Below are positions 1 to 7,576 of a stretch of DNA of 64,000 bases, piece after piece. Each line of letters begins with the position of its first letter. The stretch's first letter is position 1. The DNA is from CAVUAF01 sp963739375. GTDB taxonomy: Bacteria; Acidobacteriota; Terriglobia; Terriglobales; Acidobacteriaceae. A program made the translations under genes and the position numbers. The notes below the pieces were generated by a model. That model had not been told where the DNA came from. It was given only the letters and a program-made list of their open reading frames with translations, and made no database searches. The DNA lies in contig CAVUAF010000014.1 in NCBI GenBank assembly GCA_963739375.1, positions 755,292 to 819,291 on the forward strand, read 5' to 3'.

Positions 1-165
1 ATCGAGGCGGACCGTCACGGGTTTCTTGATTGGCCGGTAGAATTTGCCGACAACGGCGCGGCTCCAGTCGCGCACCTCGGGGCTGTCGGAAAGGTCGATG
101 TCCTCATCTTTCAGCGACGTGAGCCCTCGGATTTCGCGGGCTTGCTTTTTGGATGGCTTGCTCAA
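1..165 (-). CDS. BrnA-like antitoxin (COG3514 type), 3' end off the window
   Basis: Only the first 55 codons lie in the window. The peptide contains DEDIDLSDSPEVRDWSRA at residues 20-37, followed by a GKFYRP-IKK-VTVRLD strand. This is the hallmark N-terminal part of BrnA-type antitoxins, ribbon-helix-helix proteins that bind DNA and neutralise a partner toxin. No ATG is available. A TTG at 165-163 overlaps the TGA stop of the upstream toxin gene and has a purine-rich GAGCGAGG about 8 bases before it, so it is chosen as the start. The overlap suggests translational coupling to the RelE/ParE-like toxin. It is unusual to see a BrnA-type protein behind a RelE-type toxin that already has an upstream partner. 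The family call rests on the motif alone. Confidence 0.6.
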   Translation of the reverse strand, partial: MSKPSKKQAREIRGLTSLKDEDIDLSDSPEVRDWSRAVVGKFYRPIKKPVTVRLD

Positions 166-410
166 CGGTACGCCTCGCTCCGATGCCGGACCGCGTGAAT
201 GTGCAGCGCACCGTCCTGCTCTTCGGTGAAGCGGAGGCGGTAATCGCCAACGCGGAGGCGCAGCTCACCCGATTGCCCCTGCAACCGCCTGACATCACCC
301 TCGCCGGTTTCGGCAAAGCGGTGAAGAGCAGAAAAGATGCGCAGCGCGGTCTCGCGATCGAGGCGGCGCACGTCCAGGCGAGCGCGCTCGGACCACTGGA
401 TTCTTCTCAC
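162..410 (-). CDS. RelE/ParE family toxin
   Basis: An 82-residue basic protein of typical RelE/ParE size. It begins with MRRIQWSERARLDVRRLDRE, the alpha-helical start of the family. It then has the core strand LRLRVGDYRLRF (about residues 49-60) and ends HAVRHRSEAYR, where family members keep the basic and His residues used for mRNA cleavage or gyrase inhibition. Its start overlaps the end of the upstream 98-residue gene by 4 bases and its stop overlaps the start of the BrnA-like gene, so all three are probably one transcript. The target (ribosome-bound mRNA or gyrase) cannot be decided from sequence. Confidence 0.85.
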   Translation of the reverse strand: MRRIQWSERARLDVRRLDRETALRIFSALHRFAETGEGDVRRLQGQSGELRLRVGDYRLRFTEEQDGALHIHAVRHRSEAYR

Positions 411-703
411 GTGCGGTCTTTTTGGTTCCTCAGGTCAGCCGGCTTGGCGCCCAGCTCGGACAGCAGTTGGTCCTGCGGAATGCCCTCGCCGTTGCGTTTT
501 TCAAACCACGCCTTCGATTGGGCGACGGTAGCGCGTTCCGCTTCGCTCTCTGGTTCGTCGTCCACCGGAGCATTCGCCACCGCGCGCGCGACCGGATCCA
601 GCATGGCTTCGAGAAGGTCCACGACGGCAGAGACCTGCCGCGGCGCGAGGCGCTCAATCAAGTCGTGCGCTTGCCGCTTACCGCTGGTAGTGTCGTCGGC
701 CAT
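407..703 (-). CDS. Putative antitoxin upstream of the RelE/ParE toxin
   Basis: A 98-residue acidic protein. Residues 13-45 are a helical segment (HDLIERLAPRQVSAVVDLLEAMLDP) followed by an acidic linker rich in D and E, then AWFEKRNGEGIPQDQLLSELG. It sits immediately upstream of the toxin with a 4-base ATGA-type overlap, the classic antitoxin-toxin arrangement. Small proteins of this kind are familiar next to RelE-type toxins in Acidobacteriota, but no characterised DNA-binding domain is evident. The antitoxin role is therefore inferred from position, charge and size. ATG start at 703; the promoter would lie between it and glnS. Confidence 0.65.
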   Translation of the reverse strand: MADDTTSGKRQAHDLIERLAPRQVSAVVDLLEAMLDPVARAVANAPVDDEPESEAERATVAQSKAWFEKRNGEGIPQDQLLSELGAKPADLRNQKDRT

Positions 704-867
704 CGGCTGTAATCTGTACTATATCGCATCGGCTTTGCCCGATGAGCGTCCGCGACGGCGGCCACGTGCCTGCAGCCGATTCCGGACCGCATCTGCCGAG
801 TTCCGCACGCCTCCCGGCGACCGGCGGAGGAGATGGGTTAATATCAGTTGTTTGGTCGCATCTGCCG

Positions 868-2578
<1,711 letters not shown>

Positions 2579-2660
2579 TTGAGCAATTGGGAAATTGAGT
2601 AATTGAGAAATTGCGGGCGCGTGAAATTACTCAATTCCCCAATTTCTCAATTTCTGAATC
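2579..2660. repeat. Imperfect palindrome built from AATTGAG-like words
   Basis: The left arm (about 2579-2613) repeats words such as AATTGAGTAATTGAG. The right arm (about 2624-2658) is nearly its reverse complement (CTCAATTTCT and relatives), giving a hairpin with arms of about 30 bases. It lies between two convergent genes, so it could act as a bidirectional terminator. It belongs to the same architectural class as the elements near 28.1, 29.2, 32.5, 34.0, 36.3 and 39.5 kb, but uses a different word. Confidence 0.7.
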
Positions 2661-3210
2661 ACATGATGAGTTCTTCGGTGCGGCGCACGATGGGGTGCTG
2701 GCGCTCCCGCAGCTCGTTCTTCACCAGGTTCAGCCCAAAGACGCAGCGCTCGAACTCGTGCGCCAGCCGCCGGAAGAGCGGGGCCACGCGCGCGTACTCG
2801 AAGTACTCGAACTTGGAGACGATGTAGTAGCTCTCCTTGCCCGCCTTCATGAAATCCAGGAAGCCTTCCAGGCGCTGCCGGCGCAGGCGGACGTGGTTGA
2901 TGGCCTCGGGCAGCATGCCGGCGTAAAACAGGGTGTAGTCGCCGATGTGCTTGCGCACTTCGCGCTCGTGGTCGAAGGAGGGCGCGTCGCCGAAGATGGG
3001 ATCGGACTGCAGCAGCATTTCGCCGACGTCGCTCAGCGGACGCCCGGCGGCGTTCCGCACCTTGTGCAGGTTCTCGACCTCGCAGAATTCCGTCAGCACG
3101 TTGGCGACATATTCCTTGATGCCACTGTCGCGCAGCCCCACGCCCGCGGTGAAGCTCTCCTCCACCAGCTCGCGAAACATCTGCCGCAGCGGATGCGTTT
3201 CCGAAATCAT
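2659..3210 (-). CDS. Conserved hypothetical protein, 183 aa, mostly helical
   Basis: Function not recognised. The protein has no signal peptide or membrane segment and is predicted mostly helical, with many charged residues. Features are VEESFTAGVGLRDSGIKEYVANVL near the N-terminus and a tyrosine-rich stretch ESYYIVSKFEYFEYARV at about residues 121-137, followed by PLFRRLAHEFERCVFGLN. ATG start at 3210. It is convergent with glnS and separated from it by the palindrome at 2579-2660. Coding is supported by its length and by the sensible, non-repetitive composition compared with the opposite strand. No operon partner is obvious; the next minus-strand gene upstream ends 237 bases away. Confidence 0.7.
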   Translation of the reverse strand: MISETHPLRQMFRELVEESFTAGVGLRDSGIKEYVANVLTEFCEVENLHKVRNAAGRPLSDVGEMLLQSDPIFGDAPSFDHEREVRKHIGDYTLFYAGMLPEAINHVRLRRQRLEGFLDFMKAGKESYYIVSKFEYFEYARVAPLFRRLAHEFERCVFGLNLVKNELRERQHPIVRRTEELIM

Positions 3211-3446
3211 GTGGTCACCTCGCCCCGACTTGCCTGCCCTTGCGCCTTACTTAATCCCAATCCGCGGGCGTGCGCAATAGCCAATGGAGTTACGGCGGAA
3301 TACCCGTCGGTAACATCGGCGGAAAACCCGCGCAGCGTGAGCCCCACCGCGCGCTACGAAAGAGGAACGTGGAAGCCCGGCGCCGGTTGCGGCACAGAAG
3401 GACGTACCCGGCGGCGCTGTCAGCCAACGCGGGACGTGGCTGCTGC

Positions 3447-4121
3447 TCAGTCCTGGGGAGCGGCGGCGGCATCTTGGGGCTTGGTGGCGACCAGGAACCA
3501 CCAGGTTTCGCCGTTGCGGTTGCCAATGGGATGGAAGCTGGGCTGCGCGCGCAGGTCGGTGAAGCCATTGCGCTCCAGGTCTTCGCGCGCGAAGACCTGC
3601 GGCAGCTCGTGGCGGCGCTCGTAGGCTTCGCGCTCTTCGCCCTCGACCGCGAACTTGTCGATGATGCCCAGCACCCCGCCGGGCTTGAGCGCCCGCAGGA
3701 TGCCCTGCAGCATGGCATCGTGCTGGCGGAATTCGTGGTAGGCGTTAACCACCAACGCGGCATCGAGCGTGGCGGCCCGGAGGTGCGGATCGTCGGGCGT
3801 GCTCTGCACCACCTGCACCTGCTTCAGCCCGGCCTTCTCTACCCGGTCGCGCAGCGTGCGGATGGCATCGGCGCTGATGTCCACGGCGTACACCTTACCT
3901 TCGTCGCCCACGCGCGCCGCCATGCGGAAGGTGAAGTAGCCGGGGCCGGCACCGATGTCGGCGATGGCGGAGCCGGGGTGCACGCCCAGCGCATCCAGCA
4001 CCGCGGCGGGCTGCTGCCATTCGTCGCGCTGGCTCCAGTTCGAGTCGCGAGACTGCGCCGGGGCGGCAAGAAGAAAAGCGAGGGTGGCAAAAAACAGCGC
4101 GAGAGACCGGCGACGCATCAT
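3447..4121 (-). CDS. Exported class I SAM-dependent methyltransferase
   Basis: A 224-residue protein starting with a signal peptide (MMRRRSLALFFATLAFLLAAPAQS). The mature part opens with a Rossmann methyltransferase: motif I IADIGAGPGYFTFRMA (about residues 53-68), an acidic residue after strand 2 (VYAVDISADAI), and a post-motif strand ALVVNAYHEFR, typical of small-molecule or UbiE-like methyltransferases. The C-terminal FHPIGNRNGETWWFLVATK strand completes the fold. SAM is cytoplasmic, so the secretion signal is odd. Such signal-bearing methyltransferases are nevertheless found repeatedly in Acidobacteriota and Proteobacteria, and their substrate is unknown. Minus strand, alone in its transcription unit. 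Confidence 0.85.
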   Translation of the reverse strand: MMRRRSLALFFATLAFLLAAPAQSRDSNWSQRDEWQQPAAVLDALGVHPGSAIADIGAGPGYFTFRMAARVGDEGKVYAVDISADAIRTLRDRVEKAGLKQVQVVQSTPDDPHLRAATLDAALVVNAYHEFRQHDAMLQGILRALKPGGVLGIIDKFAVEGEEREAYERRHELPQVFAREDLERNGFTDLRAQPSFHPIGNRNGETWWFLVATKPQDAAAAPQD

Positions 4122-4188
4122 GGCATCTTACGGCGAAGGCGGCCACGTGTAAAAACCTCGCAGCCTCGCAACGTGCAACCTGGTTTTC

Positions 4189-4647
4189 CTAGTTGGGCCG
4201 CTCGTCGTCTTTTCTCTTTTCCTTCTTTTCGCCGAGCAGGCGGGTATCGAGCGGCTTGCGGCTGGCAAAGCCTTCGTCGGTAGCGTGCCAGTGGGTGATG
4301 GCCTTTTCGCCCACCTTCCAGCACAGCAGAATGGTGGCCTCGCCGACACGGCAGGGGAAATCGAGCAGGCCCATATCGAGGTCCTTGACCTGGGCGCCGG
4401 TGGAGTGGATTTCTTCGATGGCGTCCTTGGCGCGCTGCGCCGCCTTCTCGGCTTCCGCCTTGCGCCGCGCCACCTTCACGATGTCGAGCCGCACCCCGCC
4501 GTGCAGGAAGATGCGGTTGGAGAGCAGGTGCATTTCCGCCTCGACCTGTTCCACCGTTGTCTTCGCCTCCATCGCCGCGCGCAGCAGCGACTCCAGCACG
4601 GGGAGCAGGGTCTGGGCCTCCGGCAACGTGAAGATGCGGTCACTCAT
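4189..4647 (-). CDS. DUF2203 family protein
   Basis: A 152-residue cytoplasmic protein beginning MSDRIFTLPEAQTLLPVLESLL, the diagnostic opening of DUF2203. A long helical section follows (AKTTVEQVEAEMHLL to AQRAKDAIEEIHS). The family end LLDFPCRVGEATILLCWKVGEKAITHWHATDEGFASRKPL contains paired Cys and a WH-H-D cluster that could bind metal or substrate. An in-frame ATG exists 30 bases further upstream, but it would add a peptide encoded by the heptamer repeat at 4649-4684, so the ATG at 4647 is preferred. The tail is lysine- and glutamate-rich. Function unknown. It lies downstream of nadA on the same strand. Confidence 0.85.
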   Translation of the reverse strand: MSDRIFTLPEAQTLLPVLESLLRAAMEAKTTVEQVEAEMHLLSNRIFLHGGVRLDIVKVARRKAEAEKAAQRAKDAIEEIHSTGAQVKDLDMGLLDFPCRVGEATILLCWKVGEKAITHWHATDEGFASRKPLDTRLLGEKKEKRKDDERPN

Positions 4648-4648
4648 A

Positions 4649-4684
4649 AGAAGCAATTGGCAATTAGCAGTTGGCACTTAGCCG
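4649..4684. repeat. Heptamer-periodic repeat (GCAATTG-type)
   Basis: Successive units GCAATTG, GCAATTA, GCAGTTG and GCACTTA follow at exact 7-base spacing. A partial inverse word (GGCCAAATGC) lies just downstream at about 4699-4709. It separates the nadA stop from the start of the DUF2203 gene, both on the minus strand, so a pure terminator role between converging genes does not apply here. Confidence 0.65.
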
Positions 4685-4731
4685 GCGCGGGACCTGGACG
4701 GCCAAATGCTACATGCCGGCGGGAGCGCTGC

Positions 4732-5961
4732 CTACTGGATCTCCAGCATGCGGTCCAGGGCCACGCGCGCCCAGCGCTTGATCTCCGGGGCGACCTTGAT
4801 CTGGTTGACCACGTTCTCGTCCACCAGGTTCTCCAGCGCCCAGCACAGGTGCTGCGGCGAGATGCGGAACATGGTGGTGCACAGGCAGCCGGAGTCGTCG
4901 AGCGTGATGACCCGCTTGTCGTCGCACGCGAACTCCTTCGCCAGGCGGTTGACCAGGTGAATCTCCGTGCCCACGGCAAACTGCGTGCCTGCCGGCGCTT
5001 CTTTCACCATCCTGATGAGGCGGTCGGTGGAGCCGATGCCGTCGGCCTTCTGGTACACCTCCCAGCGGCACTCCGGATGCACGATCACGCGGATCCCGGG
5101 ATACTTGGCGCGCACTTTGTCCACGTGCTCGGGCAGGAAGCGCTGGTGCACCGAGCAGTGTCCCTTCCACAGGATGACCCTGGCACGCCGCAGCCGGTCG
5201 GGCGTGACCCCGCCGCCGATCAGGTACGGGTCCCACACCACCAGGTCGGTGAGCGGAATCCCCATGGCGTACGCGGTGTTGCGCCCGAGGTGCTGGTCAG
5301 GCAGGAAGAGGACGCGCTCGCTCTTGGCGAAGGCCCAGTCGAAGGCGCCCTGGGCGTTCGACGAGGTGCACACCACGCCCTCGCGCTCGCCGCAAAAGGC
5401 CTTGATGGCCGCGCTCGAATTCATGTAGGTGATGGGCGTAATGCTGCCCAGGCCGGCGTGGGCGAGTTGCTCCCAGCAGTCTTCCACCTGGCCGATCTCG
5501 GCCATGTCGGCCATGGAGCAGCCAGCATTCAGGTCGGGCAGGACCACGGCCTGGTTGTGGTGGCTGAGAATGTCGGCGCTTTCGGCCATGAAGTGCACGC
5601 CGCAGAAGACGATGTAGCGCGCGTCGGCCTCGGCCGCGGCTTTCGCCAAGCGGTAAGAATCGCCGCGGAAGTCGGCGAAGCGGATGACCTCGTCGCGCTG
5701 GTAGTGATGTCCGAGGACGACGGCTTGGCCCGCCAGCGCGTCCTTGGCGGCGGCTATGCGCGCGTCCAGGGAACGGTCGGGCAGGACCAGGTAGTTGTCC
5801 AGGGAACAGATGTCGGTGGTGACGGGAGTAGCCACTTTTATTGCCGCCTTCAGCTCCGCGCGTCGGACTGGCGACCCTCGCGGAACGGGGATGTTGAAAG
5901 CATCCGCGGGCTCCAGTAGGACGTCGTCCCGGGCGTTGCACCCGGATCCCGTCACCGGCAC
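4732..5961 (-). CDS. nadA: Quinolinate synthase A
   Basis: Condenses iminoaspartate with dihydroxyacetone phosphate to quinolinate in de novo NAD synthesis. The enzyme is cytoplasmic and carries a [4Fe-4S] cluster. The 409-residue protein contains the three NadA repeats: LGHHYQRDEVIRFADFRGDS (81-102), FCGVHFMAESADIL (119-132) and the second-domain GHCSVHQRF (268-276). The probable cluster ligands are Cys120, Cys269 and Cys359 or Cys361 (DSGCLCTTMFR). It also has LNAGCSMADM, TSSNA and VHPECRWEVYQKAD. The length is that of the longer NadA subtype, with an N-terminal extension of about 50 residues. No nadB or nadC is visible nearby, so the pathway is split in this genome. Confidence 0.96.
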   Translation of the reverse strand: MPVTGSGCNARDDVLLEPADAFNIPVPRGSPVRRAELKAAIKVATPVTTDICSLDNYLVLPDRSLDARIAAAKDALAGQAVVLGHHYQRDEVIRFADFRGDSYRLAKAAAEADARYIVFCGVHFMAESADILSHHNQAVVLPDLNAGCSMADMAEIGQVEDCWEQLAHAGLGSITPITYMNSSAAIKAFCGEREGVVCTSSNAQGAFDWAFAKSERVLFLPDQHLGRNTAYAMGIPLTDLVVWDPYLIGGGVTPDRLRRARVILWKGHCSVHQRFLPEHVDKVRAKYPGIRVIVHPECRWEVYQKADGIGSTDRLIRMVKEAPAGTQFAVGTEIHLVNRLAKEFACDDKRVITLDDSGCLCTTMFRISPQHLCWALENLVDENVVNQIKVAPEIKRWARVALDRMLEIQ

Positions 5962-6262
5962 CTATCGCGCCGCCGCCGAGATGGCCCTACGGAGTTGTTG
6001 AAGCCCGTGGTTCTAGCTGCCTAATGGTTGGATGTCCGCCGCACGGGAGGGACGCAATATCCCAGCCCGCCCAGCAACCACCAAACCGTTGCGAGGCAAC
6101 GCTCTATTGTCGCAAACCCGGGGCGGGGGTGCAAGCGACCTACCAGCCCAAGAAACGGGCCTTGTCGAAAGCCTAACGCGAGGGCTTGGGAGTTCCGAAG
6201 CGAGTGCGAGCCAGGCACGGGGAATTGCCGCAATGACGATTCGATATGCGCGGGCCCAGAAG
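5962..6262. other. Intergenic region upstream of nadA, no gene seen
   Basis: About 300 bases between the divergent nadA and the transposase island. No convincing coding frame is present, and no tRNA or terminator-quality hairpin was found. It should contain the nadA promoter on the minus strand, but no clear -35/-10 pair could be picked. Confidence 0.4.
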
Positions 6263-6984
6263 ATGCCAGGTGACAGAGGCGCCTGCGAAGCGGGCGCTAG
6301 AACGTAGCCCACGGCGCCAGCCGTGGGTTAGCATGCCGGCGAATCATCAGCCCCGGAGGGGCGTAAGAATGCCCCACAGCTACAGCCACATCGCAGTCCA
6401 CACCATCTTCTCGACGAAAGATCGCCTTCCCACGATCACGGCCGACATTGCATCCGATCTTCACGCCTACATTGGCGGCATCGTGCGCGAGCTGGGTGGG
6501 GTGGCGTTGATCGTCAACGGCATGCCCGACCACGTTCACGCGCTCGTCCGGCTGCCGGCAAATCTATCCGTTTCCGACGGTATGCGCGTCGTGAAAGCGA
6601 ATTCTCCGCGCTGGATGCACCAGAAATGGCCAGCCAAGCGCAAGTTCGCCTGGCAGACGGGATTTGCAGCCTTCAGCGTCAGCGCGTCGAATCTCGACAG
6701 CGTTCGACGTTACATCGAGGGGCAGGAACAGCACCACCGCCGCCTTTCGTTTCAGGACGAGCTGATTGGCTTTTTGAGGAAGCACGGCATCGCCTATGAC
6801 GAACGCTACTTGTGGGCCTGACCTCTTTCGCCCCTTCGGGGCTTCCCCGCACTTGCTCTGGCGCCCCACGGCTTGCGCCGTGGGCTACGATCTAACGCGC
6901 GCTGCCGCGCGCTGTGGTGGAGGGCGATTCGCGGGGCGAAAGCACACGCTTCTGAGCACGGACGTTCTCACAACGTGCCGCAGC
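6263..6984 (+). mobile_element. REP-associated transposon with hairpin ends (complete copy)
   Basis: The left end (6263-6368) and right end (about 6853-6984) each carry a perfect hairpin made of CCCACGGC and GCCGTGGG. On the left the arms are 6308-6315 and 6320-6327; on the right they are 6865-6872 and 6877-6884. Between them is a single Y1 tyrosine transposase gene. Hairpin REP sequences flanking a TnpA-REP gene are the known REPtron arrangement. Partial copies of both ends repeat downstream to 7542, so the boundaries are set by where those copies start and stop matching. Confidence 0.65.
6369..6821 (+). CDS. REP-associated tyrosine transposase (IS200/IS605-like, Y1)
   Basis: A 150-residue single-domain Y1 transposase. 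The HUH metal-binding motif is in GMPDHVHALVRLP (His-Val-His, about residues 53-55). The likely nucleophile is Tyr119 in VRRYIEGQEQHHRR. The start MPHSYSHIAVHTIFSTKDR matches the first strand of the fold. The enzyme cuts and joins single-stranded DNA at hairpins; family members act on REP palindromes and usually stay domesticated. ATG at 6369 is taken because the preceding bases are the conserved left-end repeat, which recurs downstream without a transposase. The first 11 codons also recur at 7270-7302, which shows that the gene lies inside the mobile unit. Confidence 0.88.
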   Translation: MPHSYSHIAVHTIFSTKDRLPTITADIASDLHAYIGGIVRELGGVALIVNGMPDHVHALVRLPANLSVSDGMRVVKANSPRWMHQKWPAKRKFAWQTGFAAFSVSASNLDSVRRYIEGQEQHHRRLSFQDELIGFLRKHGIAYDERYLWA

Positions 6985-7163
6985 ATGCCAGGTGACAAAG
7001 GCGCCTGCGAAGCGCGCGCTGGGGGGGCGGCGATTCGCGGGCCGGAGACACACGCTCGCCTAGGGCTCCCTCCTCAACCCGCGCTGCGCGCGCTGTGGGG
7101 GGGCGATTCGCGGGGCGAAAGCACACGCTTCTGAGCACGGACGTTCTCACAACGAGCCACAGC
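6985..7163 (+). mobile_element. Degenerate transposase-less copy of the REP element
   Basis: 6985-7022 repeats the start of the left end (ATGCCAGGTGACA followed by GGCGCCTGCGAAGCG). 7080-7163 repeats the distal right end (GCGATTCGCGGGGCGAAAGC and the following TGAGCACGGACG). The REP hairpins and the gene are missing. It is the most deleted of the tandem derivatives. Confidence 0.5.
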
Positions 7164-7435
7164 ATGCTAATTGACAAAGGCGCTTGCGAAGCGGGCGCTA
7201 GAACGTAGCCCACGGCGCCAGCCGTGGGTTAGCATGCCGGCGAATCGTCAGCCCCGGAGGGGCGTAAGAATGCCTCACAGCTACAGCCACATCGCAGTCC
7301 ACCCCATGCTCTGGCGCCCCACGGCTTACGCCGTGGGCTACGATCTAACGCGCGCTGCCGCGCGCTGTGGGGGGCGATTCGCGGGGCGAAAGCACACGCT
7401 TCTGAGCACGGACGTTCTCACAACGAGCCACAGCA
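7164..7435 (+). mobile_element. Mini-element: REP transposon with internal deletion of the transposase
   Basis: It carries the full left end (hairpin arms 7209-7216 and 7221-7228) and the first 11 transposase codons (MPHSYSHIAVH, 7270-7302). These are joined directly to the right end (hairpin arms 7318-7325 and 7330-7337). It is nearly identical to the ends of the complete copy at 6263-6984. This is the structure expected of a non-autonomous (MITE- or PATE-like) derivative that a TnpA supplied in trans could move. Confidence 0.6.
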
Positions 7436-7542
7436 TGCTAATTGACAAAGGCGCTTGCGAAGCGGGCGCTAGAACGTAGCCCACGGCGCCAGCCGTGGGT
7501 TAGCATGCCGGCGAATCATCAGCCCCGGAGGGGCGTAAGAAT
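7436..7542 (+). repeat. Solitary left end of the REP element
   Basis: A third near-identical left-end copy including the hairpin (arms 7480-7487 and 7492-7499). It stops exactly where the other copies enter the transposase ATG. Twenty bases later comes the promoter hexamer of the M28 peptidase gene, so the element array ends at the peptidase promoter and may insulate or influence it. Confidence 0.6.
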
Positions 7543-7561
7543 GTCCGTTACCGCCGTCCTC

Positions 7562-7567
7562 TATAAT
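7562..7567 (+). promoter_or_regulatory. Promoter -10 hexamer TATAAT of the M28 peptidase gene
   Basis: A perfect TATAAT ends 9 bases before the ATG at 7577. Transcription would begin at or within a few bases of the start codon, giving a leaderless or very short-leader mRNA. No convincing -35 box is visible. Confidence 0.45.
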
Positions 7568-7576
7568 GGCGCCGCT

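Noticed and set aside
5962..6250. Possible tRNA or small gene upstream of the transposon
   Set aside because: No cloverleaf could be drawn and no frame is convincing.
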